Positions 9,903 to 18,996 of a DNA stretch of 64,000 bases are shown here, in pieces. A program made the position numbers and the translations under genes. Position 1 is the stretch's first letter. The number at the start of each line of letters is the position of its first letter. The DNA lies in the NCBI GenBank assembly GCA_000244995.1, contig CM001438.1:1604921-1668920 (forward strand). Reading direction: 5' to 3'. The notes beneath the pieces were generated by a model. It had not been told where the DNA came from and ran no database searches. It saw only the letters and a program-made list of their open reading frames with translations. The DNA is from Burkholderiales bacterium JOSHI_001 (GTDB lineage Bacteria > Pseudomonadota > Gammaproteobacteria > Burkholderiales > Burkholderiaceae_C).

Positions 9903-9945
9903 ACGTGGCCGCACCGCGGGCCGGTGCAAGCAGGAGGCGGCAGGC

Positions 9946-11901
9946 ATGAACCCCAGCACGCAGGTCCTGGTTGTCAGCGCCGACGAGGCCTGGCGGGTGG
10001 CGCTGGTGCAGGGCCTGAACGCCGCGGCGGCGCGGCGCCCCAACCCGCATGGCCTGCAGGCGCTGGCGTGCGCCCCGGATGAAGCCGAAGCCCAGGTGCT
10101 GTCCACCGCGGGCAGCGCCGACCTGCACCTGGTGGTGATCGACCACGGCAGCGCCTCTGAAGCCACCGGGCAGCAGGCGGTGGCCGCCGCCCAGCGCATC
10201 AGCGCGGCACGGCCTGAGCTGTCGCTGTACATGGCGCTGCAGGACGACGCCGACAAGCTGTTGGTGGAACGCCTGGCCAGCGACGCCATCGTGGGCTACT
10301 TCCAGCGCGACGAGAACGACCACGCCGGCTGGCTGCGCATCCTGGCCGCCGAGGTGGCGGAAAAGGCCGACACCCCGTTCTACGACGCGCTGCGCGACTA
10401 CGTGGCCCAGGCCAAGGACAGCTGGCACACGCCCGGCCATGCCGGCGGCGACGCCTTCAAGGGCAGCCCCTGGGTGGGCGACTTCCACGACTTCGTGGGC
10501 GAGGAGATGCTGCGCGCCGACCTGAGCGTGAGCGTGCCGCAGCTGGATTCGCTGCTGCACCCCACCGGCGTCATTGCGCAGGCACAGCGCCTGGCGGCCA
10601 AGGCCTTCGGCGCGCGCAAGACCTATTTCGCCACCAACGGCACCAGCACCTCCAACAAGGTGATCTTCCAGACCCTGCTGGCGCCGGGTGACACGCTGCT
10701 GCTGGACCGCAACTGCCACAAGAGCGTGCACCACGGCGTCATCCTGTCGGGTGCGCGGCCGGTGTACCTGGATTCCAGCGTGAACCGGCGCTACGGCCTG
10801 TTCGGCCCGGTGCCGCAGGCCACGATCTTTGCCGCGATCGACGCGAACCCCGGCGCCAAGGTGCTGATCCTGACCAGTTGCACCTACGACGGCCTGCGCT
10901 ACGACCTGGCGCCGATCATCGAGCGGGCCCATGCGGCCGGCATCAAGGTGGTGGTGGACGAAGCCTGGTACGGCCACGCGCGCTTCCACCCCCAGTTGCG
11001 CCCCACCGCGCTGGAGTGCGGCGCCGACTACGCCACCCAGAGCACGCACAAGGTGCTGTCGGCCTTTTCGCAGGCCAGCATGATCCACGTGAACGATGCC
11101 GACTTCGACGAGCACCTGTTCCGCGAGAACTTCAACATGCACGCCTCCACCAGCCCGCAGTACAACCTGATCGCCAGCCTGGACGTGGCGCGCAAGCAGG
11201 CGGTGATGGAAGGCTACCGCTTGCTGGACCGCTGCCTGAAGTTCGCGCACGAACTGCGCGGGCAGATCAATGCCACCGGCTCCTTCCGCGTGCTGGAGTT
11301 GCCGGACCTGCTGCCCGACGAGGTGAAGCAGGACCGGATCCGTCTGGACCCGACCAAGCTGACGGTGGACCTGTCGGCCAGCGGCTGGTCGGCCGACGAG
11401 TTGCGCGACGAACTGATCGAGCGCCACAACATCCAGATCGAGAAGAACACCCACAACACGATCACGTTGCTGCTCACCCTGGGCAGCACGCGCTCCAAGG
11501 TGTCGCGCCTGTTCGATGCCATGCTGCGCCTGGCCAAGCAGCGCCGCACGCCGCTGAGCTACGGCCGCATGCCCGAAGCGCCGCGTTTCACCGCGCTGGC
11601 CTGCCTGCCGCGCGACGCCTTCTACGAAAGCGGCGAACGCCTGCCCCTGCTGGACGCCAGCGGCCAGCCCAACCCGGCGCTGCACGGCCGGGTGTGCTGC
11701 GACCAGGTGGTGCCCTACCCGCCGGGCATCCCGGTGCTGGTGCCGGGACAGGTGATCGACGGGGCCATCGTGTCCTACCTGGCGCGCCTGCTGCTCACCC
11801 AGCGCAGCATCGACCTGCACGGCCTGGCCCACCACGACGGACAGTGGCACCTGCGGGTGCTGACGCCCGCCGAACTGGCGGCCCTGCCGGTGCGCGCCTG
11901 A
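9946..11901 (+). CDS. Orn/Lys/Arg-type PLP-dependent decarboxylase (fold type I)
   Basis: The 651-residue product belongs to the biodegradative Orn/Lys/Arg decarboxylases, which turn a basic amino acid into its diamine and CO2. Residues 1 to about 120 form a receiver-like wing domain. The core follows with SWHTPGHAGG, ATNGTSTSNKV, the PLP aspartate region in VVVDEAWYGHARF, and the Schiff-base lysine near residue 369 in STHKVLSAFSQ. The C-terminal domain contains DQVVPYPPGIPV. It is shorter than E. coli LdcI (715 residues), mainly at the ends. AGGAGG eight bases before the ATG fixes the start. Which of ornithine, lysine or arginine is used cannot be told, and no antiporter gene is adjacent. 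Confidence 0.88.
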   Translation: MNPSTQVLVVSADEAWRVALVQGLNAAAARRPNPHGLQALACAPDEAEAQVLSTAGSADLHLVVIDHGSASEATGQQAVAAAQRISAARPELSLYMALQDDADKLLVERLASDAIVGYFQRDENDHAGWLRILAAEVAEKADTPFYDALRDYVAQAKDSWHTPGHAGGDAFKGSPWVGDFHDFVGEEMLRADLSVSVPQLDSLLHPTGVIAQAQRLAAKAFGARKTYFATNGTSTSNKVIFQTLLAPGDTLLLDRNCHKSVHHGVILSGARPVYLDSSVNRRYGLFGPVPQATIFAAIDANPGAKVLILTSCTYDGLRYDLAPIIERAHAAGIKVVVDEAWYGHARFHPQLRPTALECGADYATQSTHKVLSAFSQASMIHVNDADFDEHLFRENFNMHASTSPQYNLIASLDVARKQAVMEGYRLLDRCLKFAHELRGQINATGSFRVLELPDLLPDEVKQDRIRLDPTKLTVDLSASGWSADELRDELIERHNIQIEKNTHNTITLLLTLGSTRSKVSRLFDAMLRLAKQRRTPLSYGRMPEAPRFTALACLPRDAFYESGERLPLLDASGQPNPALHGRVCCDQVVPYPPGIPVLVPGQVIDGAIVSYLARLLLTQRSIDLHGLAHHDGQWHLRVLTPAELAALPVRA

Positions 11902-11923
11902 TCCGCAGCCCCGTGTTTTCCCG

Positions 11924-11951
11924 GTGAATAGCATCCTCATAAACTATTCAC
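11924..11951. promoter_or_regulatory. Inverted repeat, candidate operator of the anthranilate-type operon
   Basis: GTGAATAG (11924-11931) and CTATTCAC (11944-11951) are perfect inverted copies whose centres are 20 bases apart, two helical turns. The downstream half overlaps the -35 box of the promoter below. This fits repression by the MarR protein encoded second in the operon, which is inference. The arms are AT-rich and no T-run follows, so I do not read it as a terminator of the decarboxylase gene. Confidence 0.55.
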
Positions 11952-11975
11952 AACTAAAGTAATTCGACCTAGACT
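11947..11975 (+). promoter_or_regulatory. Sigma70-type promoter of the aryl-CoA catabolic operon
   Basis: TTCACA (11947-11952, five of six to consensus) and TAGACT (11970-11975, four of six) are separated by 17 bases. Transcription would start near 11982, giving a leader of only about 15 bases that holds the GGAGGG ribosome-binding site (11988-11993) before the ATG at 11997. Confidence 0.6.
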
Positions 11976-11996
11976 GCGCCATCGCACGGAGGGCGC

Positions 11997-14336
11997 ATGA
12001 AGATCGTCTGCATCGGTGGTGGGCCGGCCGGCCTGTACTTCGGCCTGCTGATGAAGCAGCTGGACCCGGCCCACGACATCACCGTGGTGGAACGCAACCG
12101 CCCCTACGACACCTTCGGCTGGGGCGTGGTGTTTTCCGACGCCACCATGGACAACATGCGCCAGTGGGACCCGGTCACCGCCGATGAGATCCAGCAGGCC
12201 TTCAACCACTGGGACGACATCGAGCTGCGCTTCAAGGGTTGCCGCATCCGATCGGGCGGCCACGGCTTCGTGGGCATCGGCCGCAAGCGCCTGCTGAACA
12301 TCCTGCAGCAGCGCTGCGAACAGTTGGGCGTGAAGCTCGTGTTCGACTGCGAGGCCCACTCCGATTCGGACTACCCGGACGCCGACCTCGTGGTGGCCAG
12401 CGACGGCATCAATTCGCGCGTGCGCGGCCAGCACGCCGACGTGTTCAAGCCCGACATCGTGACGCGGCCCAACCGCTACATCTGGCTGGGCACGAAAAAG
12501 CTCTTCGACGCCTTCACCTTTGATTTCCAGCGCACCGAGCACGGTTGGTTCCAGGCGCACATCTACAAGTTCGACGCCAGCACCACCACCTTCATCGTCG
12601 AATGCCCGGAAGCGGTGTGGCGCGCGCATGGGCTGGACAGTGCGGACTCCGAGCAGTCGGTCGCCTTCTGCGAAAAGCTGTTCGCCGACAGCTTGCAGGG
12701 TGAAAAGCTGATGACCAATGCGCGCCACTTGCGCGGGTCGGCCTGGTTGAACTTCCAGCGCGTGGTCTGCGACCAGTGGTGGCTGAAGAATGCGCACGGC
12801 AGCCACGTGGTGCTGATGGGCGACGCGGTGCACACCGCGCACTTCGCCATCGGCTCGGGCACCAAGCTGGCGCTGGAAGACGCGATTGAATTGGTGAAGC
12901 AGTTCCAGGCCCACGGCCCGCAGGGCATTCCCACCGTGCTGCGCGCCTACCAGGAAGCGCGCCGCATCGAAACCCTGCGCATCCAGAACGCGGCCTGGAA
13001 CGCGATGGAATGGTTCGAGGTCTGCGGCCAGCGCTACTGCGACCAGCTGCCCCCCGAGCAGTTCATGTACTCCATGCTCACGCGCAGCCAGCGCATCAGC
13101 CATGAAAACCTGCGCCTGCGCGACGCGGCCTGGCTGGGGGGCTACGAGAACTGGTTCGCACGCCGTGCCGGTGTGCCGGTGCCTGCTGGCGCTGCGGCCC
13201 CGCCCCCCATGTTCACGCCCATCACCGTGCGCGGCCTCAGGCTGAAGAACCGGGTGGTGGTCTCGCCCATGGCGCAGTACAGCTGCGTGGACGGCGTGCC
13301 GGGCGACTACCACCTGGTGCACCTGGGCGCGCGCGCCCAGGGTGGCGCCGGACTGGTGGTGGCCGAAATGACCTGCCCCAGCCCCGAAGCGCGCATCACC
13401 CCCGGCTGCCCGGGTTTGTGGAACGACGCGCAGGGCGCCGCCTGGCAGCGCATCGTGGACTGGGTGCACACCCGCAGCGACGCCAGCATCGCCATGCAGC
13501 TGGGCCATGCCGGCCCCAAGGGGTCGACCAACGCGCCCTGGGACGGCGCTGGCGCCGACCAGCCGCTGGCCGATGGCAACTGGCCGCTGATGTCCGCCAG
13601 TGCGCAAGCCTATCTGCGCAATGGCGCGGTACCGCGCGCGATGGACCGCGCCGACATGGACCGCGTGAAAGCCGACTTCGTGGCCGCCACGCGCCGCGCC
13701 GCGGCGGCTGGCTTCGACTGGCTGGAACTGCACTGCGCGCACGGCTACCTGCTGTCGGCCTTCATCTCGCCGCTGACCAACCACCGCCATGACGAATACG
13801 GCGGCAGCCTGGCCCGTCGACTGCGCTACCCGCTGGAGGTGTTCGCCGCGGTGCGCGCCGCCTGGCCGGCAGAGCGGCCGATGTCGGTGCGCATCTCGGC
13901 GCACGACTGGGTGGAGGGCGGCATCACACCCGCCGATGCGGTGCAGATCGCTGGGGCCTTCAAGGACGCCGGGGCCGACCTCATCGACGTGTCGTCCGGC
14001 CAGGTTTCGCCGGACCAGAAGCCCACCTACGGCCGCATGTACCAGACGCCGTTTTCCGACCGCATCCGCCAGGAGGTGGGCATCGCCACCATGGCGGTGG
14101 GCGCCATCAGCGAGGCCGACCACGTGAACGCCATCATCGCCGCCGGCCGCGCCGACCTGTGCGCGGTGGGCCGCCCGCACCTGGCCCACCCGGCCTGGAC
14201 GCTGACCGAGGCCGCCCGCATTGGCTACGCCGGCCTGGCCTGGCCGGCGCCTTACCGCGCCGCCAAGCCGCAACTGGAAGCCCTCTTCGCGCGTGAACAG
14301 TCGCTGGCGCGCCAATCCAACGGCGCCAAGGCTTGA
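11997..14336 (+). CDS. Fused flavin monooxygenase / Old Yellow Enzyme reductase acting on an aryl-CoA (2-aminobenzoyl-CoA monooxygenase/reductase type)
   Basis: This 779-residue bifunctional cytoplasmic protein has an FAD-dependent aromatic hydroxylase in residues 1 to about 390: GGGPAG dinucleotide site at the start and the second FAD motif [14 protein letters not shown]. From about residue 405 ([15 protein letters not shown]) it is an FMN-binding Old Yellow Enzyme, with [21 protein letters not shown] and DEYGGSL. The same fusion is known as 2-aminobenzoyl-CoA monooxygenase/reductase of Azoarcus evansii, which hydroxylates and then reduces the ring; databases also name it salicylyl-CoA 5-hydroxylase/oxidoreductase. 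The RidA and benzoate-type ligase genes downstream favour the anthranilate reading. It is the first gene of the operon. Confidence 0.9.
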   Translation: MKIVCIGGGPAGLYFGLLMKQLDPAHDITVVERNRPYDTFGWGVVFSDATMDNMRQWDPVTADEIQQAFNHWDDIELRFKGCRIRSGGHGFVGIGRKRLLNILQQRCEQLGVKLVFDCEAHSDSDYPDADLVVASDGINSRVRGQHADVFKPDIVTRPNRYIWLGTKKLFDAFTFDFQRTEHGWFQAHIYKFDASTTTFIVECPEAVWRAHGLDSADSEQSVAFCEKLFADSLQGEKLMTNARHLRGSAWLNFQRVVCDQWWLKNAHGSHVVLMGDAVHTAHFAIGSGTKLALEDAIELVKQFQAHGPQGIPTVLRAYQEARRIETLRIQNAAWNAMEWFEVCGQRYCDQLPPEQFMYSMLTRSQRISHENLRLRDAAWLGGYENWFARRAGVPVPAGAAAPPPMFTPITVRGLRLKNRVVVSPMAQYSCVDGVPGDYHLVHLGARAQGGAGLVVAEMTCPSPEARITPGCPGLWNDAQGAAWQRIVDWVHTRSDASIAMQLGHAGPKGSTNAPWDGAGADQPLADGNWPLMSASAQAYLRNGAVPRAMDRADMDRVKADFVAATRRAAAAGFDWLELHCAHGYLLSAFISPLTNHRHDEYGGSLARRLRYPLEVFAAVRAAWPAERPMSVRISAHDWVEGGITPADAVQIAGAFKDAGADLIDVSSGQVSPDQKPTYGRMYQTPFSDRIRQEVGIATMAVGAISEADHVNAIIAAGRADLCAVGRPHLAHPAWTLTEAARIGYAGLAWPAPYRAAKPQLEALFAREQSLARQSNGAKA

Positions 14337-14347
14337 ACGGGGCCCCC

Positions 14348-14884
14348 ATGACTCGCAATCCGCAGCACAAGTTGTTGAAGGCCCTGGGCGACCAGGCCAT
14401 CGGCCTGGAAGGGCGCGCGCAATCGAACGACCACCAGGCCGTGAAGCTGTGGTTGCGCTTGCTGTCCTGCAGCGCGCAGATCGAGCAGGAGATCCGCAGC
14501 CGCCTGCGCCAGCGCTTTGACACCTCGCTGCCCCGCTTCGACTACCTGGCCCAGCTGGAACGCCACCCGCAGGGCCTGCGCATGAACGCGCTGTCGCGCT
14601 ACCTGATGGTGACCGGCGGCAACGTCACCGGCCTGACCGACCAGCTGGTGGCCGAAGGCCATGTGGAACGTGTGCCCGACGCGGAGGACCGGCGCTCGAT
14701 CAGCGTGCGCCTGACGACCGCCGGGCGGCGCCACTTCCTGCGCATGGCCCAGGAGCACGAGGCCTGGCTGATCGAGCTGTTCGACGGTTTCGACACGCCG
14801 CAGCGCGACGCCTTGTATGAGCTGCTGGGCGGCCTGCGATTGCACCTGGCCCAACGCGGTGCCCCTCCCGACAAGGAAACATGA
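14348..14884 (+). CDS. MarR-family transcriptional regulator
   Basis: The 178-residue product has a MarR winged helix: recognition helix region [22 protein letters not shown] and wing [16 protein letters not shown], flanked by long dimerisation helices. MarR proteins repress until an aromatic acid or CoA thioester binds; here the likely effector is the operon's substrate or its CoA ester. The ATG at 14348 is preferred to a TTG at 14333 that sits inside the preceding stop region. It is the second gene of the operon, so it should control its own level. The inverted repeat at 11924-11951 is a plausible target. It lies 11 bases after the monooxygenase gene. Confidence 0.88.
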   Translation: MTRNPQHKLLKALGDQAIGLEGRAQSNDHQAVKLWLRLLSCSAQIEQEIRSRLRQRFDTSLPRFDYLAQLERHPQGLRMNALSRYLMVTGGNVTGLTDQLVAEGHVERVPDAEDRRSISVRLTTAGRRHFLRMAQEHEAWLIELFDGFDTPQRDALYELLGGLRLHLAQRGAPPDKET

Positions 14885-14885
14885 C

Positions 14886-15737
14886 ATGACCAAGCCCCTG
14901 GACCCCGCCTTGGCCGCGGGCAACCGCAAGGCCCTGGCCGGCTACGCCGCGCAGCACTTCCTGTGGCAGGTGGATGGGGGCGTGGCCACCGTCACCCTGA
15001 ACCGGCCCGAACGCAAGAACCCGCTCACCTTCGACAGCTACGCCGAACTGCGCGACCTGTTCCGCGCGCTGAAGTACGCCACCGACGTGCATGGGGTGGT
15101 GCTCAGCGGCGCGGGCGGCAACTTCTGCTCGGGCGGCGACGTGCATGAAATCATCGGCCCGCTGATCGGGCTGTCCGCGCCCGACCTGCTGGCCTTCACC
15201 CGCATGACCGGCGACCTGGTCAACGCCATGCGCGGCTGCCCGCAGCCCATCGTGGCCGCGGTGGACGGGGTGTGCGCCGGTGCCGGCGCCATCATGGCGA
15301 TGGCGTCCGACCTGCGCCTGGGCACCGCACGCAGCAAGACCGCCTTCCTGTTCAACCGCGTCGGTCTGGCCGGCTGCGACATGGGCGCCTGCGCCATCCT
15401 GCCCCGGCTGATCGGCCAGGGCCGGGCGAGCGAACTGCTCTACACCGGCCGTTCACTGGGCGGCGAAGAGGGCGAGCGCTGGGGCTTCTTCAACCGCCTG
15501 GTCGAGCCCGACGCCTTGCTGGCCGAAGCCCAGGCCCTGGCCCAGCAATTGGCCGCCGGCCCCACCTTCGCCAACGGCATCACCAAGACCATGCTGCACC
15601 AGGAGTGGTCCATGACCATCGAACAGGCCGTGGAGGCCGAAGCCCAGGCCCAGGCCCTGTGCATGCTGACCCAGGACTACCAGCGCGCCTACGACGCCTT
15701 CGTAGCGCGCCGCAAGCCGGTGTTCGAAGGCAACTGA
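14886..15737 (+). CDS. Enoyl-CoA hydratase/isomerase-family (crotonase-fold) protein of the anthranilate operon
   Basis: This is a 283-residue crotonase-fold protein. CoA and oxyanion-hole elements are visible: [26 protein letters not shown] and [15 protein letters not shown]. The two glutamates of classical hydratases appear absent: the first falls at Ile in [10 protein letters not shown], and the second region reads [13 protein letters not shown], with an Asp placed as in crotonase-fold dehalogenases and hydrolases. It may therefore hydrolyse or open the ring product rather than hydrate a double bond; that is inference. The start at 14886 follows AAGGAAAC and comes one base after the MarR stop. 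The A. evansii anthranilate clusters also contain an enoyl-CoA hydratase-like gene. Confidence 0.85.
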   Translation: MTKPLDPALAAGNRKALAGYAAQHFLWQVDGGVATVTLNRPERKNPLTFDSYAELRDLFRALKYATDVHGVVLSGAGGNFCSGGDVHEIIGPLIGLSAPDLLAFTRMTGDLVNAMRGCPQPIVAAVDGVCAGAGAIMAMASDLRLGTARSKTAFLFNRVGLAGCDMGACAILPRLIGQGRASELLYTGRSLGGEEGERWGFFNRLVEPDALLAEAQALAQQLAAGPTFANGITKTMLHQEWSMTIEQAVEAEAQAQALCMLTQDYQRAYDAFVARRKPVFEGN

Positions 15738-15752
15738 AGCGGGAGCATGCGC

Positions 15753-16937
<1,185 letters not shown>

Positions 16938-16941
16938 AACC

Positions 16942-18573
16942 ATGGCCAGCGCCCACATCGACACCTTTGCCCGCGACCACCTGCCGCCGACGCAGCAGAT
17001 GCCGGAGTTCCTGTTCGAGCTGCCCGAACTGCAGTTCCCGCCGCAGCTGAATTGCGCCACCGAACTGCTGGACCGTGCCGTGGCGCGTGGCTGGGGCGAA
17101 CGGCCCGCCATCCTGGCACGCGGCCTGCGCTGGACCTATGCCGACCTGCTGGACCGCGCCGACCGCATCGCCCATGTGCTGGTGCAGGACATGGGCCTGG
17201 TGCCCGGCAACCGCGTGCTGCTGCGTGCGCCCAACAACCCCCTGCTGGCGGCCTGCTGGTTCGCGGTGATGAAGGCCGGCGGCATTGCGGTGGCCACCAT
17301 GCCACTGCTGCGGGCCAAGGAACTGAAGGCCATTGCCGACATCGGTCGCGTGAGCCATGCCTTGTGCGACGCGCGCCTGGCCGACGAGATGCACTTGGCC
17401 CTGCCCGATTGCCCCGGGCTGGCGCGTGAACGCATTCGCTACTTCAATGGGGACAGTGGCCCTGACAGCCTGGAAGCCGCAATGCAGCGCCACGACACGC
17501 CCTTCACGAACGTGGACACCGCCAGCGACGACACCTGCCTGCTGGGCTTCACCTCCGGCACCACCGGCGTGCCCAAGGCCACCATGCACTTCCACCGCGA
17601 CGTGATGGCGGTGTGCCACTGCTTCCCGCCGCATGTGCTGAAACCCCAGGCCGACGATGTGTTCATCGGCAGCCCGCCGCTGGCCTTCACCTTCGGCCTG
17701 GGCGGCCTGCTGCTGTTTCCGCTGTCGGTGGGCGCCTGCACCGCACTGGTCGAACGTGTGGGGGCGCCGCAGTTGCTGGAGGGCATCCGGGACTTCGGCG
17801 CCACGGTGCTGTTCACCGCGCCCACGTCCTACCGGGCGCTGGCGGCCCATGGCGAGGCGCTGCGCGCCAGCCGGCTGCGCCAATGCGTCTCCGCTGGCGA
17901 GGCCCTGCCTGCGGCCACCCGCGCCTTGTGGAAACAGGCCACCGGCATCGAGCTGATCGACGGCATCGGCGCCACCGAACTGCTGCACATCTTCATCTCG
18001 GCCGACGCAGCCCATGCGCGCCCCGGGGCCACCGGACTGGCCGTGCCCGGCTACCGCGCCGAGGTGGTGGACGACGAGGGCCGTGCGGTGCCCGTCGGCA
18101 CGGTCGGCCGCTTGCGCGTGAAGGGCCCGACGGGCTGCCGCTACCTGGGCGATGCGCGCCAGGCGCAGTACGTGAAGGACGGTTGGAACTACACCGGCGA
18201 CGCCTATTCGATGGACGCCGATGGCTACTTCCACTACCACGCCCGCACCGACGACATGATCGTCTCGGCCGGCTACAACATCGCCGCGCCAGAGGTGGAA
18301 GAGGCCTTGCTTCAGCACCCCGCGGTGGCCGAGTGCGGCGTGGCCGGCGTGCCCGATGCCGAGCGCGGCCAGGTCGTCAAGGCCTGGGTGGTGCTGCGGC
18401 CGGGTCAGGCCGCTGACGCGGCGCTGGCCGCGGCGCTGCAGGACTTCGTCAAGCAGACCGTGGCGCCCTACAAGTACCCGCGGGCGGTGGCCTTCGTGGC
18501 CGCCCTGCCGCGCACCCCCACCGGCAAGCTGCAGCGCTTTCGCCTGCGCGAGCTGGACGACACCAAGCCCTGA
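16942..18573 (+). CDS. Benzoate-CoA ligase-family AMP-dependent ligase, probably 2-aminobenzoate--CoA ligase
   Basis: This 543-residue ANL-superfamily enzyme would activate the aromatic acid with ATP and CoA, giving AMP and PPi. The phosphate-binding loop is GFTSGTTGVPKAT near residue 203. The later motifs are NYTGDAYSMDADGYF and TDDMIVSAGYNIAAPEVEEA, and the catalytic lysine is in TPTGKLQRF near the C-terminus. Its form is that of the benzoate/2-aminobenzoate ligases rather than fatty-acid ligases. It starts four bases after the dehydrogenase gene. Substrate choice (2-aminobenzoate against salicylate or benzoate) is inferred from the whole operon. Confidence 0.87.
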   Translation: MASAHIDTFARDHLPPTQQMPEFLFELPELQFPPQLNCATELLDRAVARGWGERPAILARGLRWTYADLLDRADRIAHVLVQDMGLVPGNRVLLRAPNNPLLAACWFAVMKAGGIAVATMPLLRAKELKAIADIGRVSHALCDARLADEMHLALPDCPGLARERIRYFNGDSGPDSLEAAMQRHDTPFTNVDTASDDTCLLGFTSGTTGVPKATMHFHRDVMAVCHCFPPHVLKPQADDVFIGSPPLAFTFGLGGLLLFPLSVGACTALVERVGAPQLLEGIRDFGATVLFTAPTSYRALAAHGEALRASRLRQCVSAGEALPAATRALWKQATGIELIDGIGATELLHIFISADAAHARPGATGLAVPGYRAEVVDDEGRAVPVGTVGRLRVKGPTGCRYLGDARQAQYVKDGWNYTGDAYSMDADGYFHYHARTDDMIVSAGYNIAAPEVEEALLQHPAVAECGVAGVPDAERGQVVKAWVVLRPGQAADAALAAALQDFVKQTVAPYKYPRAVAFVAALPRTPTGKLQRFRLRELDDTKP

Positions 18574-18587
18574 GAAAGAGCACGCCC

Positions 18588-18986
18588 ATGCAAGCCCAAG
18601 CCTTGTTGCCCGACGGCTGGAAGCGTCCACGCGGTTATGCCAACGGCGTGGCCACCACCGGCCGCCAGGTCTTCGTGGCCGGCATGATCGGCTGGAACGA
18701 GCGTGAGCAGTTCGAGACCGACGACTTCGCCGGCCAGGTGCGCCAGGCCTTCCAGAACATCGTGGCCGTGCTGGCGGCCGGCGGGGCGCAGCCACGGCAC
18801 ATCGTGCGCATGACCTGGTACGTGCTGGACAAGCGCGAGTACCTGGCCGCGCTTCCCGAGGTGGGCCGCGCCTTCCGCGACCTGGTCGGCCACTACGACA
18901 TCGCGATGACCGCGGTGCAGGTGGCCGCGCTGATCGAAGACCGGGCGCGGGTGGAGATCGAGGTCACCGCCGTCGTGCCCGAATGA
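18588..18986 (+). CDS. RidA/YjgF/L-PSP-family protein
   Basis: The 132-residue product is one RidA domain: VATTGRQVFVAGMIGWNE, the middle QAFQNIVAVLAAGGAQPRHIVRM, and the C-terminal RARVEIEVTAVVPE with the arginine that binds the substrate carboxylate in family members. RidA-type trimers hydrolyse reactive enamines or imines to a ketone and ammonia. An enamine or imine is expected when the amino group of 2-aminobenzoyl-CoA is lost after ring reduction, so its place as last gene of this operon supports an amino-aromatic substrate. It ends ten bases before the convergent fdsA stop. Confidence 0.9.
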   Translation: MQAQALLPDGWKRPRGYANGVATTGRQVFVAGMIGWNEREQFETDDFAGQVRQAFQNIVAVLAAGGAQPRHIVRMTWYVLDKREYLAALPEVGRAFRDLVGHYDIAMTAVQVAALIEDRARVEIEVTAVVPE

Positions 18987-18996
18987 CGACGCGCAC

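Noticed and set aside
11924-11951. Inverted repeat as a terminator of the decarboxylase gene
   Set aside because: The arms are AT-rich, the loop is 12 bases, and no T-run follows; overlap with a good -35 box fits an operator better.
11997-14336. Salicylyl-CoA 5-hydroxylase as the primary name
   Set aside because: The fusion is compatible with it, but RidA, the 2-aminobenzoate-type ligase and the gene set favour 2-aminobenzoyl-CoA. Kept as an alternative.
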